A DNA stretch of 37,999 nucleotides, from NCBI GenBank assembly GCA_017882465.1, contig JADGPN010000009.1, positions 1 to 37,999 of the forward strand, given 5' to 3'. A model generated the notes under the pieces. That model ran no database searches and was not told the origin of the DNA. It worked only from the letters and a program-made list of their open reading frames with translations. Position numbers and translations under genes: made by a program. Of this stretch, positions 16,757 through 26,121 are shown one piece after another. Position 1 is the first letter of the stretch, and each line of letters begins with the position of its first letter. Source of the stretch: Solirubrobacteraceae bacterium (GTDB lineage Bacteria; Actinomycetota; Thermoleophilia; Solirubrobacterales; Solirubrobacteraceae).

Positions 16757-18655
16757 GTGAGCCCCAGCATCCAGATCCCGCCCCACGACGTCCCCCTGAG
16801 CGGCGGCTCGCCGTTCCCGCCGATCGCGGACTACGCCTTCCTGTCCGATTGCCACAGCAGTGCCCTGATCGCACCCGACGGCAACGTGGAGTGGCTGTGC
16901 ATCCCGCGGTTCGACTCCGCGAGCGTTTTCGGCAGCCTGCTCGACCGACGCGCCGGCGGCTTCCGGCTGGGTCCGTACGGGATCGTGGTGCCGCTCTCGG
17001 TCCGGTACGAGCCCGGCACGATGATCCTCGAGACGACGTGGATGACGCCGTCGGGCTGGATCATCGTCCGCGACGCGCTGACGATCGGGCTGTGGCACGA
17101 CGAGCACGCCGACCAGACCTCGCACACGCGGCCTCCGACCGATCACGATGCCGACCACATGCTCGTGCGCACCGTCGAGTGCCTGCAGGGCCAGGTCCAG
17201 GTCGAGGCGATCTGCGAGCCGATCTTCGGCTACGGGCGCACGCCGGCGAACTGGACGATGATCACCGACGACTGGGCCGCCGCCGAGGCCAGCGACGGCG
17301 AGGTGACCCTGCGGCTGCGGTCCGATCTCAGGCTCGGGATCGAGGGCAACCGCGCGCGCGCCCGGCATACGCTCACCACGGGGGAGCGGCGCTACGTCGC
17401 CCTGGGCTGGTCGCACGGCATCGCCTGCCCGTCCGGCGGCGAGGACGCGCTGCAGCGGCTCCGCGTCACCTCCCAGTACTGGCGCAGCTGGCTGGCCGGA
17501 GGCCGCTTCCCGGATCATCGCTGGCGCTCCTACCTCCAGCGCTCGGCGCTGACGCTCAAGGGCCTGACCTACGCCCCCACCGGCGCAACGGTGGCCGCTG
17601 CCACGACCTCGCTCCCGGAGACGCCGGGGGGCGAGCGCAACTGGGACTACCGCTACTGCTGGATGCGCGATGCGACGTTCACCCTGTGGGGTCTGCACGC
17701 GCTCGGTCTCGACTGGGAGGCCGACGACTTCATGCAGTTCGTGGCCGACCTACAGCGCGACGAGGGCGGCGCGCTGCAGATCATGTACGGCGTCGGTGGC
17801 GAGCGCGACCTCACCGAGCAGACGCTCGACCATCTGACTGGCTACGAGGGCGCGGTGCCGGTGCGGATCGGCAACGCGGCCTCCGTGCAGCGCCAGAACG
17901 ATGTCTACGGCGCCGTCCTCGACTCGGTCTACATCCACATGAAGGTGCGCGGCCTGCTGCCCCAGCGGCTGTGGCCGGTGCTCAAGGACCAGGTCAGGTG
18001 CGCCATCAGTCACTGGGACCAGCCCGACCAGGGGATCTGGGAGGCTCGGGGCGAGCCCAAGCACTACGTGTCCTCGAAGCTGATGTGCTGGGTGGCGGTC
18101 GATCGCGGCGCCCGCCTGGCCGAGTCCCAGGGCGAGCACCAGCTCGCGCAGGAGTGGTCGACGATCGCAGACGAGATCCGCCGGGACATCCTCGAGAACG
18201 GAGTCAGCGCGCGCGGCGTCTTCCGCCAGCACTACGGCACCGACTCGCTGGACGCCTCGACGCTGCTGATCCCACTGGTCCGCTTCCTGCCGACCGATGA
18301 CGAGCGCGTGCGCGCGACGGTGCTGGCGATCGGGGAGGAGCTGCAGGACAAGGGGTTCATTCAGCGCTACAAGGTGGAGGAGACAGATGACGGCCTCTCG
18401 GGCGGGGAGGGCACGTTCCTGATCTGCTCGTTCTGGTACGTGTCGGCCCTGTCCGAGGTGGGGGAGCACACCCGCGCCTGCGCCATGCTCGAGCGGCTGC
18501 TGGCGCACTCGTCGCCCCTGGGGCTCTACGCCGAGGAGCTGGACGCCCGCACCGGGCGCCAGCTCGGGAACTACCCGCAGGCCTTCACGCACCTGGCGCT
18601 GATCAACGCCGTGCTGCACGTGATCCACGACGAGGAATCCGAACCCGCGGGCTGA
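16757..18655 (+). CDS. Glycoside hydrolase family 15 protein (glucoamylase/trehalase-like)
   Basis: A 632-residue protein. The N-terminal beta-sandwich (about 20-250) begins with the GH15 signature IADYAFLSDCHSSALIAPDG and NVEWLCIPRFDSASVFGSLL. The C-terminal (alpha/alpha)6 barrel has NWDYRYCWMRDATFTLWGLH, a substrate-binding motif, and DDGLSGGEGTFLICSFWYV, containing the probable catalytic Glu. Bacterial GH15 enzymes of this length act on maltose-type glucosides or, in some actinobacteria, on trehalose. No signal peptide is seen, so it should act in the cytoplasm on trehalose or glycogen-derived sugars. GTG 16757 is the best start. Nine bases separate its stop from the convergent SDR gene. 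Confidence 0.88.
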   Translation: MSPSIQIPPHDVPLSGGSPFPPIADYAFLSDCHSSALIAPDGNVEWLCIPRFDSASVFGSLLDRRAGGFRLGPYGIVVPLSVRYEPGTMILETTWMTPSGWIIVRDALTIGLWHDEHADQTSHTRPPTDHDADHMLVRTVECLQGQVQVEAICEPIFGYGRTPANWTMITDDWAAAEASDGEVTLRLRSDLRLGIEGNRARARHTLTTGERRYVALGWSHGIACPSGGEDALQRLRVTSQYWRSWLAGGRFPDHRWRSYLQRSALTLKGLTYAPTGATVAAATTSLPETPGGERNWDYRYCWMRDATFTLWGLHALGLDWEADDFMQFVADLQRDEGGALQIMYGVGGERDLTEQTLDHLTGYEGAVPVRIGNAASVQRQNDVYGAVLDSVYIHMKVRGLLPQRLWPVLKDQVRCAISHWDQPDQGIWEARGEPKHYVSSKLMCWVAVDRGARLAESQGEHQLAQEWSTIADEIRRDILENGVSARGVFRQHYGTDSLDASTLLIPLVRFLPTDDERVRATVLAIGEELQDKGFIQRYKVEETDDGLSGGEGTFLICSFWYVSALSEVGEHTRACAMLERLLAHSSPLGLYAEELDARTGRQLGNYPQAFTHLALINAVLHVIHDEESEPAG

Positions 18656-18664
18656 TCCGGCCCT

Positions 18665-19708
18665 TCAGCGGATCAGCTGCTCGGACCTGGCGCCCTGGAC
18701 CATCGTGCGCAGCGTCTCGGCGGCGTCGTGCTTGGGGCGCCAACGGAGCTCGCGGCGGGCCTTCGCGGTGTCCATCAGGACCGGCTCCCGGAATGCCTCC
18801 ACCCACTGGGCCTCGGTGGGCACGAAGGGAAGCCTCGCGACGAGCCCCGCGGTTGTGTCGACCGCCAGATCGGGCACCGGGATGCTGTACCAGCCGAGGG
18901 CGTCGGCGATATCGGAGAAGGTCAGCGTGCCGGGACCGGCGAGGTTGTACACACCCGGGCTGCCGCGTCCGAGGACCGCGGCCCGCATCGCGCTCGCCAC
19001 GTCGTCGTGGTGGACGAGCTGGAAGCGGACGCCGGGATCCGGGAGCACGGGCTTGAGCGCGGGCACGAACTCGAGTACCCGCATCACCGCGGACGGCATC
19101 TTCTCCGAGAGCTGGATATAGGGGATGTTCTCGAGCAGCATGAGCGCGTCGGGCCCGGCGACGATCGAGGGACGGAACACGTAGGCATCGGTGGAGCCGC
19201 CAGCCAGGACGTCGCGGAGCACCCCCTCGAGCTCGGCTTTCTGCGCCGAGTAGTAGTGGTTGTCGGTTCCGCGCGGCTCGATGTCCTCGGTCAGCCACTC
19301 AGGGTTGTCGGAGTGGAACCCGTAGGCCGCCACCGAGGACGCGTACACGAGCCGCTGGGCGCCCGCGGCGACCGTCGCCTCGAACACGTTGCGCGACCCC
19401 TCGAGGTTCACCGAGCGCGTCTCCTCCAGCCCGCCCATGATCAGGAAGGCCAGGTGCACCACCACGTCGGCGCCGGCGACGATCTCGGCGACCGCGTCTC
19501 GGTCGAGCACATCAGCCTGGTGGTACTCGGTCTTGCGCAGCCCCTGGGCCACCGGATCGAAGGGACGGCGCGCCATCGCGACGATCCGGCGCACGTCCCG
19601 GCCGCGCTCGAGCGTACGCAGCAGCGAGCGCCCGATATCACCGGTGGGACCGGTGATCGCGACCGTCAGGCCCTTGGATGCGCTCGCGGACGACGGCGAA
19701 CTTGGCAT
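18665..19708 (-). CDS. NAD-dependent epimerase/dehydratase (extended SDR)
   Basis: A 347-residue extended SDR. The cofactor site GPTGDIG is at residues 20-26, DVVVHLAFLIMGG and NLEGSRNVFEA follow, then the catalytic YYSAQK (Tyr and Lys) and the substrate part VFRPSIVAGP. It would change or reduce a nucleotide sugar, sterol or lipid group; the exact reaction is not visible. It is the second gene of a probable two-gene operon after the Nudix hydrolase (12-base gap). ATG 19708 is the natural start, with a Ser-rich leader of about 12 residues before the first beta strand. Confidence 0.82.
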   Translation of the reverse strand: MPSSPSSASASKGLTVAITGPTGDIGRSLLRTLERGRDVRRIVAMARRPFDPVAQGLRKTEYHQADVLDRDAVAEIVAGADVVVHLAFLIMGGLEETRSVNLEGSRNVFEATVAAGAQRLVYASSVAAYGFHSDNPEWLTEDIEPRGTDNHYYSAQKAELEGVLRDVLAGGSTDAYVFRPSIVAGPDALMLLENIPYIQLSEKMPSAVMRVLEFVPALKPVLPDPGVRFQLVHHDDVASAMRAAVLGRGSPGVYNLAGPGTLTFSDIADALGWYSIPVPDLAVDTTAGLVARLPFVPTEAQWVEAFREPVLMDTAKARRELRWRPKHDAAETLRTMVQGARSEQLIR

Positions 19709-19720
19709 CGCCGGATCCGC

Positions 19721-20350
19721 TCAGTCCTCGTATCCGGGTTCGCCGGGGAGCACGACGCGAGCGATCTCGCCCAACAGCACGACCTTGGGCTGGACCGGGA
19801 GCACGTCCCGGCCGCGGGCAAAGGCGAGGAGCTCGTCAGCGGACGCGAATGCCGACAGCTGCTCCAGGTGCTTGATGGTGGGGAACACGAGCGGGATCTC
19901 CCCCCGCTCCCCGGCCTCGAGTGCGGCCGCGGGCGCGTACCAGCGTGAGTCGACGATCTCGCTTCCGTCGACCTTGGGCTCGGCGCCCTCGGGGAGCGCG
20001 GCCAGGAAGAACCAGGTGTCGAAGCGGATCTTGACCTCGGCGGGTGTGATCCAGCGCGAGAACGGGACCAGCGCCTCCGGACCCGGCACCGACACGCCGG
20101 CCTCCTCCTCCAGCTCTCGGACCGCGGCGGCCCGTAGTGCGGCGTCCCCCTCGCCCTCGTGGGCATCGACCGCGCCTCCGGGGAAGACCCAGGCACCGCC
20201 CATGAAGCGGGACTCAGGGTTGCGCCGCACGAGCAGCACCTCGAGCGCCCTGCCGCCGCCATGAAGCAGGATCACCGTCGCGGCGAGGCGGGGGACTGTG
20301 ACGTCGCCGGGGTTGAGCTCCTCTCCCGGCGCGGGCCGGCCGATGTTCAT
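19721..20350 (-). CDS. Nudix hydrolase (CoA pyrophosphatase/NUDT19-like)
   Basis: A 209-residue Nudix protein that would hydrolyse a nucleoside-diphosphate-linked compound. Before the box it has PRLAATVILLHGG, LEVLLVRRNPESRFMGGAW and VFPGGAVD, as in NUDT7/8/19-type enzymes. The Nudix helix is GGAVDAHEGE ... RELEEEAGV, where the catalytic REUxEExGU part is intact but about five extra residues lie between the first Glu and it. Magnesium binding by the Glu residues is expected. ATG 20350 is clear. It is divergent from the rubredoxin gene across 64 bases and leads the SDR gene. Confidence 0.82.
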   Translation of the reverse strand: MNIGRPAPGEELNPGDVTVPRLAATVILLHGGGRALEVLLVRRNPESRFMGGAWVFPGGAVDAHEGEGDAALRAAAVRELEEEAGVSVPGPEALVPFSRWITPAEVKIRFDTWFFLAALPEGAEPKVDGSEIVDSRWYAPAAALEAGERGEIPLVFPTIKHLEQLSAFASADELLAFARGRDVLPVQPKVVLLGEIARVVLPGEPGYED

Positions 20351-20414
20351 GTTGCGACCCTACCTGGCTTTGGTGATCTAGGCTTCGGCCGATGTACGGA
20401 CTGGCACCTGTCCC

Positions 20415-20594
20415 ATGACGACTCAGACCAGCCACAAGTGGATGTGCGAATCGTGCGGGTTCATCTACGACCCGGCCGAAGGCGATCCCGACGGCGGCAT
20501 CCCGCCGGGCACGGCGTTCGAGGACATCCCCGAGACCTGGTTCTGTCCGGTCTGCGGAGCCCGCAAGCGGGACTTCACGCTGTACGAGGACTGA
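20415..20594 (+). CDS. rubA: Rubredoxin
   Basis: A 59-residue electron carrier with one iron held by four cysteines: Cys11 and Cys14 ([10 protein letters not shown]) and Cys44 and Cys47 ([13 protein letters not shown]). [20 protein letters not shown] is the standard loop between them. It would serve an alkane hydroxylase, an oxidase or peroxide defence; no such partner is adjacent. The start ATG 20415 has no strong ribosome site. Its last 130 bases are antisense to the open end of bioA, a striking tail-to-tail overlap. Confidence 0.92.
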   Translation: MTTQTSHKWMCESCGFIYDPAEGDPDGGIPPGTAFEDIPETWFCPVCGARKRDFTLYED

Positions 20595-21922
20595 GGTCCG
20601 CTGTGCGAACCCGACGCCGACGCGGCTGAGCGGAGCTCGCCCGCGGTGGCCTCGGCGATCGCGTCGGCGGTGATCGACACCAGCCGCCGCAGGTCGGCCT
20701 CGCTGATGGCGAGCGCCGGCATCAGCACGACCACGTCCCCGAGCGGGCGGACGACCGCCCCCCGGCGCTGGGCTGCCAGTGTGACCCGGTGCCCCATCCG
20801 CGCCTCGGGCGGGGCCTCGGCGAGCTCGATCCCGACCATGAACCCGCGCTGGCGAATCTCCGCCACGCCCGCGAGCGGAGCGACGCGCTGCTCCAGCATC
20901 CGCGCCAGGAGCTCGATCTTCGGCTGCAGCCCGTCCATCGTGCGCTCGCGCTCGAACGTCTCCAGGGTCGCGATCGCCGCCGCGCAGGCCAGCGGGTTGC
21001 CGGTGTACGTGTGGCCGTGGAAGAAGGTCCTGTACTCCTCGAACCGGCCCAGGAAGCCCTCGTAGATCCGCTCGGTCGTCAGGGTCGCGGCCAGTGGAAG
21101 GTAGCCCCCGGTGAGCCCCTTGCCGATGCATAGTATGTCCGGGGAGACATCCTCGTGGTCGCAGGCGAACATCCGGCCGGTGCGGCCGAGCCCGGTCGCC
21201 ACCTCGTCGCAGATCAGCAGCACGCCGTGGGCGTCACAGAGCTCGCGGACCCGGGCCAGGTAGCGGTCGGGCGCCATCAGCATTCCGGCCGCTCCCTGCA
21301 CCAGCGGCTCGATGATCACCGCGGCGACCTGCTCACCGTGGCACCCGAGCAGTTCCTCCAGATGCGCGTCGTCGCCCAGCCGAGCCTGCCAGGCGTCGAA
21401 CAGCAGCGGGCGGTAAAGCGAGTGGAAGAGCTCGATGCCCCCCACCGACACCGCTCCGAGCGTGTCACCGTGATAGGCGTTCTCCAGGCAGATGAACCGG
21501 GTCCGCTGCGGCTCGCCGCGCTGCGCCCACCACTGGAACGCCATCTTCAGCGCGATCTCCACCGCCGTCGAACCGCTGTCGGAGTAGAAGACCCGGGTGA
21601 GGCCGGCGGGCGTGACGGTGAGCAGCTTCGCGGCGAGCTCGATCGCCGGTGGGTGGGAGAGGCCCAGCATGGTCGAGTGCGCGACGCGGTCGAGCTGGGC
21701 GCGGACGGCGGCGTCGATGGCGGGATGCCGGTGCCCGTGCACGTTGCACCACAACGAGGACACGCCGTCGATGTAGGCGTTTCCGTCGGTGTCGTAGAGG
21801 TTCGTGCCCTCGGCCCGGTCGATCAGGATCGGCGTCTCGGTGGTGGCCCAGCCCTGCTGCTGGGTGAACGGATGCCACACGTGGCGGCGGTCCAGGGCGG
21901 CGAGCTCGGCGGTGCTGCGCAT
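20465..21922 (-). CDS. bioA: Adenosylmethionine-8-amino-7-oxononanoate aminotransferase BioA
   Basis: A PLP enzyme of 485 residues that makes 7,8-diaminopelargonate, using S-adenosylmethionine as amino donor. The start region [12 protein letters not shown] is the BioA hallmark, followed by [38 protein letters not shown] and the PLP-lysine motif [16 protein letters not shown]. The normal end would be near [19 protein letters not shown], but the frame continues about 65 residues ([13 protein letters not shown]...) across the antisense strand of rubredoxin before a stop at 20465. I chose ATG 21922; GTG 21946 is possible. Last gene of the bio run, 151 bases after bioD. Confidence 0.93.
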   Translation of the reverse strand: MRSTAELAALDRRHVWHPFTQQQGWATTETPILIDRAEGTNLYDTDGNAYIDGVSSLWCNVHGHRHPAIDAAVRAQLDRVAHSTMLGLSHPPAIELAAKLLTVTPAGLTRVFYSDSGSTAVEIALKMAFQWWAQRGEPQRTRFICLENAYHGDTLGAVSVGGIELFHSLYRPLLFDAWQARLGDDAHLEELLGCHGEQVAAVIIEPLVQGAAGMLMAPDRYLARVRELCDAHGVLLICDEVATGLGRTGRMFACDHEDVSPDILCIGKGLTGGYLPLAATLTTERIYEGFLGRFEEYRTFFHGHTYTGNPLACAAAIATLETFERERTMDGLQPKIELLARMLEQRVAPLAGVAEIRQRGFMVGIELAEAPPEARMGHRVTLAAQRRGAVVRPLGDVVVLMPALAISEADLRRLVSITADAIAEATAGELRSAASASGSHSGPQSSYSVKSRLRAPQTGQNQVSGMSSNAVPGGMPPSGSPSAGS

Positions 21923-22073
21923 GGCCCGGCACGCTAGCTCGCGCACCGGCGGAACCGGCCTGCGGGCGAGCCGCGAGCGGGGAGCCGGCGAACGCTAGGG
22001 CCGCGAGACGGTGCCCATAGGACCAGCCCCAGGCGGGTCATCGTCGTCGCACTCCGTCCATGGCGTGCAGCGA

Positions 22074-22769
22074 TCACGTCGGCTCCGCAGCTCCGAGCCA
22101 CTCGTCGATCGGCAGCCCGCGCGCAGCCTGGCCGAGCAGCTCCGGGTCGGCCCGCTCCACCGGTGGCAGCGTGGACACCGGCACCGACCCGAGCCGGGCC
22201 ACGGTGGCCCGGTTCGAGCGCTCGACCTCGGTCGGCTCAGCCGGCCACGGCGTCATCACCACGCCTGCAACCCGCAGCCCGGCTGCTCGCGCCGCCTCGA
22301 GCGTGAGCAGCGTGTGGTTGATCGTGCCCAGGCCGGGGCGGGCGGCGATGAGCAGCGGCAGGCCGAGGTCGGCGGCCAGGCCACGGACGTCGTAGCCCGC
22401 GGCCAGCGGGACCAGCAGGCCTCCCACGCCCTCGATTACCGCCACATCCGCGGCCGCACAGGCGCGGCGCACGGCGTCGCACAGCCGGCCCCGATCGAGG
22501 GGTCGACCCGCGAGCTCGGCGGCCAGGTGCGGGGACACCGGCGGGCCGTAGGAAAACAGCGCCACCTCCTGGGGCGGGCACTGCGCCGCCCTGGCCAGCA
22601 GCTCGTGGTCGGGAGGCCAGTCGGGGTCGACCGGCTCGTCGAGCCCGGTGATCAGCGGCTTCAGCGCTCGCACCGCGACCCCGCTGGATCGCAGCGACGC
22701 CACGATCGCCGCGGCCAGCACCGTCTTGCCGACGCCGGTGTCGGTGCCGGTGACGAAGCAGCCCCGCAA
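22074..22769 (-). CDS. bioD: Dethiobiotin synthetase BioD
   Basis: A 231-residue ATP- and magnesium-dependent ligase that closes the ureido ring of dethiobiotin. The P-loop is GTDTGVGKTVLAAA at the N-terminus. ALKPLITGLDE, VIEGVGGLLVPL and ARPGLGTINHTLLTLEAAR are the family blocks for substrate and nucleotide binding. The first in-frame start is TTG 22769, 16 bases after the bioF stop; no strong ribosome site is seen, so coupled translation from bioF is likely. Length is normal. Confidence 0.93.
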   Translation of the reverse strand: MRGCFVTGTDTGVGKTVLAAAIVASLRSSGVAVRALKPLITGLDEPVDPDWPPDHELLARAAQCPPQEVALFSYGPPVSPHLAAELAGRPLDRGRLCDAVRRACAAADVAVIEGVGGLLVPLAAGYDVRGLAADLGLPLLIAARPGLGTINHTLLTLEAARAAGLRVAGVVMTPWPAEPTEVERSNRATVARLGSVPVSTLPPVERADPELLGQAARGLPIDEWLGAAEPT

Positions 22770-22785
22770 GCCGCCGTGTGGTCGG

Positions 22786-24099
22786 CTACGCCGCCCGCGC
22801 GATCGGCGCGGGCGCCTCGTGGTCGAACGGTCGTGGCGCGCCGCGCGGAGGCGGGGGCTCGCCGGCGGCCGGTCCCGTCTGTGCCGGCTGAAGCTGCCAG
22901 GCGGACTCCTCGGCCCCCGGATCGAGGCGGGTGCGCGGCTCGAACCCGGCCGCGCGAGCGGCCTGAGCGATCGTGCGCGCGGCGGAGCGAAGCTCCTCCT
23001 CGCGATGCGAGGCCATGACCGCCAGGCGCAGGCGCGAGGTCATCGGCGGCACCGTCGGGGGTCTGATGGCTTGGGCGAACACCCCCTGGGCGAGCGCGGC
23101 TTCGCAGATCCGCATCGCCAGCTGGGCGTCGCCGACCACCAGCGGCACGATCTGCGTGCGCGCACCCCGGAGGTCGAAGCCCTCGTGCTCGAGCTCCGCG
23201 CGCATCGCGGCCGCGTTCGAGGCCAGCCGGTCAACGCGGTGGGGCCGTTCCTCGAGCAGATCGAGCGCCGCCATTGCGCCTGCGGCGGCGGGGGGCGGCA
23301 GCGCGGTGGAGAAGATGAAGGTGCGCGCGGCGTTGACCAGGTAGCGCGCCATCTGGCGGTCGCAGGCGGCGAAGGCTCCGTATGAGCCCAGCGCCTTGCC
23401 GAGCGTGCCCACGATCACGTCGACCTCCTCCTCCACGCCGGCCGCGGCGGCGGCGCCGCGGCCGCCAGGTCCCAGGGCTCCCGTTCCGTGCGCCTCGTCG
23501 ACGATCAGGCGCAGGTTGTGGCGCCGAGCGAGCTCGACCAGCTCCGGCAGTGGTGCCACATCACCGTCCATCGAGAAGACGCCGTCGGTCACGATCAGCG
23601 CGGCACGGCCGCGGGCCTGCTCGATCCCCCAGGCCAGATGCTCGACGTCGAGGTGCGAGTAGACGAACACCTCGGCGCGCGAGAGCCGGCAGCCGTCGAT
23701 GATCGAGGCGTGATTGAGCTGGTCGGAGAAGACGACGTCCCCCGGCCGGGCCAGCGCGGCGATCACGCCCGCGTTGGCGAGGTAGCCCGAGCCGAACAGG
23801 AGCGCGGTCTCCCGGCCCTTGAAGGCGGCCAGGCGCTCCTCCAGCCGGCGGTGGATCGTCATCGTGCCGGACACCAGCCGGGATGCGCCCGCTCCCACGC
23901 CCCATCGCATCGCGGCGTCCGCCGCGGCCTCGCGAACCCGCGGATGGTCGGCCAGCCCGAGGTAGTTGTTGGAGCACAGCAGCAGCACGGGCTTGCCGTC
24001 CAGGAGCACGTGGGGGCCCTGCGGGCCGCTGACCAGCCGGGTGCGGCGACCGAGCCCAAGGGCCCCCAGCTCGGCGAGGCGCGCCTCGATCTCGATCAT
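22786..24099 (-). CDS. bioF: 8-amino-7-oxononanoate synthase BioF
   Basis: A PLP enzyme of 437 residues that condenses pimeloyl thioester with alanine. Visible blocks: LLCSNNYLGLADHPRVREA, GASRLVSGTMTIHRRLEERL, SDQLNHASIIDG, LIVDEAHGTGALGPGGRG and the PLP-lysine motif GTLGKALGSYGAF. After the normal end (AARAAGFEPRTRL) comes an extra Pro/Ala-rich tail of about 45 residues, unlike standard BioF, of unknown use. Its ATG 24099 overlaps the bioB stop as ATGA, so translation is coupled to bioB. Confidence 0.93.
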   Translation of the reverse strand: MIEIEARLAELGALGLGRRTRLVSGPQGPHVLLDGKPVLLLCSNNYLGLADHPRVREAAADAAMRWGVGAGASRLVSGTMTIHRRLEERLAAFKGRETALLFGSGYLANAGVIAALARPGDVVFSDQLNHASIIDGCRLSRAEVFVYSHLDVEHLAWGIEQARGRAALIVTDGVFSMDGDVAPLPELVELARRHNLRLIVDEAHGTGALGPGGRGAAAAAGVEEEVDVIVGTLGKALGSYGAFAACDRQMARYLVNAARTFIFSTALPPPAAAGAMAALDLLEERPHRVDRLASNAAAMRAELEHEGFDLRGARTQIVPLVVGDAQLAMRICEAALAQGVFAQAIRPPTVPPMTSRLRLAVMASHREEELRSAARTIAQAARAAGFEPRTRLDPGAEESAWQLQPAQTGPAAGEPPPPRGAPRPFDHEAPAPIARAA

Positions 24100-25301
24100 G
24101 CCGCCTGCGCTCGCCGAGCCCTGGCTTCCCGCGTCTCGCGCCCCTGACCGGTGTTCGGAGCGCCGTCGGGACGCCCGGGGACCGCCCGCTTGCGCTGAAA
24201 GTGGAGCTGAGAGGCGGGATCCCAGAGGCGGACCTCGAGCCCCGCGAGCGCCGGCTCGGGCTCGGTCAGCGCCGCGCCGACGACGTCCGGCGTCTCGCCC
24301 TCGAGCCAGCCGGAGCGGTTGTCGGGGCGCGGGTTGGCTCCGTTGTCGGACTGGCGCGCCACGTTCAGGCCCAGCTCCTCGAACATCGAGCGATCCTCGT
24401 CCGGGGTGTTGCCCAGAGTAGTCAGGAAGTTGCCCATCATCACCCCGTTCAGACCCGCCTTGACGGCCGTGGTCTGGAGCTCTCCGAGGTTCTCCACCCG
24501 TCCGCCGCAGAGACGGAACAGCGCGTCGGGAAGGATCAGGCGGAAGATCGCGATCCACTTCACCGTCTCCCACGGATCCATCAGCTCGCGATCGCCGAAC
24601 TTCGTCCCGGGGCGCGGGTTGAGCAGGTTGATCGGGACGCTGGTGGGATCGATCCCGGCGAGCTGGAAGGCCATCTCGACCCGCTGCTCGCGCGTCTCTC
24701 CGAGGTTCAAGATGCCGCCCACGCATGTCTCCAGGCCCGCCTCGCGCACGGCGTCGATGGTGCGCAGCCGGCCGTCGTAGCGAACCGTGCTCGACACCTC
24801 CGGGTAATACGACGCGGCGGTCTCCACGTTGTGATGCACGCGCTGCACACCGGCCTGCTTGAGCGCCTTCGCGCGCTGTCCGGACATATGCCCGATCGAC
24901 ACGCAGCGCTTGAGATTGGTGTGCTCGGACACGAGTTTCACGCCCTCGAGCACCTTCTCGAAGTCGCGCTTGGACAACCCCTGGCCCTGGGTGACCATGC
25001 AGAAGCGGTGCGCACCGGCGGCCTCGGCCGCACGCGCGTGCTCGAGGATCTGCTCGGGCTCCATCATCGCGTGCCTCGGCGTATCGGCCTCGGCGTACTT
25101 CGACTGGGCGCAGAAGCCGCAATCCTCGGCGCAGCCACCCGACTTGGCGTTCACCAGCGAGCACATGTCGGTCGAGTCTCCGAACCGCTCGCGGCGAGCC
25201 CTCCAGGCCCACTCCACGAGCGCCTCGATTTCCGCGTGGTCCTCGATCTCTCCGAGCTCGAGCGCCTCGTTAGGGGTGATCAGGGGCGGCACGACGGGCA
25301 A
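24096..25301 (-). CDS. bioB: Biotin synthase BioB
   Basis: A radical SAM enzyme of about 401 residues that inserts sulfur into dethiobiotin. The [4Fe-4S] cluster cysteines are Cys57, Cys61 and Cys64 in GGCAEDCGFCAQS. Other family blocks: VTQGQGLSKRDFEKV, VSIGHMSGQRAKALKQAG, VHHNVETAASYYPEV and NLLNPRPGTKF. Compared with usual BioB (about 330-350) there is an extra C-terminal stretch ending in many Arg/Ala, after a WDPASQLHFQRKRAV segment. TTG 25301 or GTG 25292 may be the start; no clear ribosome site was found. It follows the enoyl-CoA hydratase by 34 bases in the same direction. Confidence 0.93.
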   Translation of the reverse strand: MPVVPPLITPNEALELGEIEDHAEIEALVEWAWRARRERFGDSTDMCSLVNAKSGGCAEDCGFCAQSKYAEADTPRHAMMEPEQILEHARAAEAAGAHRFCMVTQGQGLSKRDFEKVLEGVKLVSEHTNLKRCVSIGHMSGQRAKALKQAGVQRVHHNVETAASYYPEVSSTVRYDGRLRTIDAVREAGLETCVGGILNLGETREQRVEMAFQLAGIDPTSVPINLLNPRPGTKFGDRELMDPWETVKWIAIFRLILPDALFRLCGGRVENLGELQTTAVKAGLNGVMMGNFLTTLGNTPDEDRSMFEELGLNVARQSDNGANPRPDNRSGWLEGETPDVVGAALTEPEPALAGLEVRLWDPASQLHFQRKRAVPGRPDGAPNTGQGRETREARARRAQAA

Positions 25302-25335
25302 CGATAGGCCCGCGGCCGGACGGACGGGCGGAGTC

Positions 25336-26121
25336 TCAGCGGCCCCGCCACTCGGCGGGTCGCTTCTCCGCGAAGGCGCGAACGCCCTCGCGGAAATCCT
25401 CCGAGCTGAAGCAGGCCCGGCGGAGCTCGATCAGCTCCCGCTCGACCTCGGGGTCGAGCGCGACGTGGGCGTTGAGCACCGCGGTGATGACCCGCTTGTT
25501 GCCGCGGCTGGCCAGGGGGGCGTTGGCGGCGATCTCCACCGCCATCTCGACCGCCTCCTCGGACAGCCGGCCGGGCTCGGCCAGCGCGTTCACGAGACCC
25601 CAGGAACGCGCGGTGCGGGCGTCGATCCGCCGGCCGAGCAGGAACAGCTCACGGGTGCGGGGCGCGCCGATCGTGTCGATGAACTTGCGGACCCCCGTGT
25701 GGGAGTAGACGAGCCCGAGCTTCGCGGGCGGCATCGCAAGGGCGATCGTGCCGGCGGCGAGACGAAGATCGCAGGACAGCGCCAGCTCGAGGCCGCCGCC
25801 GATCGTGTGGCCGTTGAGCGCGGCCACCGTGGGGTAGGGGTAGGCCCCGACGGCATCGATGGCCGCCGCGAACGGATGGGCGATGAGCTTCTCGGCCTCG
25901 TCGGCGAACACCTCGTCGGGCAGATCGCCGATGTCGTAGCCCGCTGAGAAGGTGGCGCCCTCGCCGGTGACGATCACGCAGCGCGCGTCGAGCCGGGGCA
26001 TCGTGGTCGCGAACTGATCCAGGATCGCGTGATCCAGGGCGCCCCGCTTGCCCGGGTTGGAGATCGTGAGCCTGGCGACGCCCGGTGCCGGCTCGTCCAG
26101 GAGCAGGCTGCCGCTACTCAA
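25336..26121 (-). CDS. Enoyl-CoA hydratase/isomerase family protein
   Basis: A 261-residue crotonase-fold protein. The oxyanion-hole parts are ATFSAGYDIGDL and ALNGHTIGGGLELALSCDL. The first catalytic Glu (Glu144 of rat hydratase) is kept in GGGLEL, but the second (Glu164) is replaced, with MPPAKLGLVYSHTG where PE is normal. So ordinary hydratase activity is uncertain; isomerase or another CoA reaction is possible. The TTG start at 26121 overlaps the stop of the biotin-carrier gene by 8 bases, so the two are coupled. Next comes bioB. Confidence 0.85.
   Translation of the reverse strand: MSSGSLLLDEPAPGVARLTISNPGKRGALDHAILDQFATTMPRLDARCVIVTGEGATFSAGYDIGDLPDEVFADEAEKLIAHPFAAAIDAVGAYPYPTVAALNGHTIGGGLELALSCDLRLAAGTIALAMPPAKLGLVYSHTGVRKFIDTIGAPRTRELFLLGRRIDARTARSWGLVNALAEPGRLSEEAVEMAVEIAANAPLASRGNKRVITAVLNAHVALDPEVERELIELRRACFSSEDFREGVRAFAEKRPAEWRGR

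Noticed and set aside
24100-25212. Open frame extending bioF to 808 residues through bioB
   Set aside because: It is a GC-rich shadow of bioB; the ATGA overlap gives the true bioF start.
25302-25335. A regulatory RNA or BirA-type operator ahead of bioB
   Set aside because: Only 34 bases separate bioB from the previous gene and no dyad or known motif is visible.
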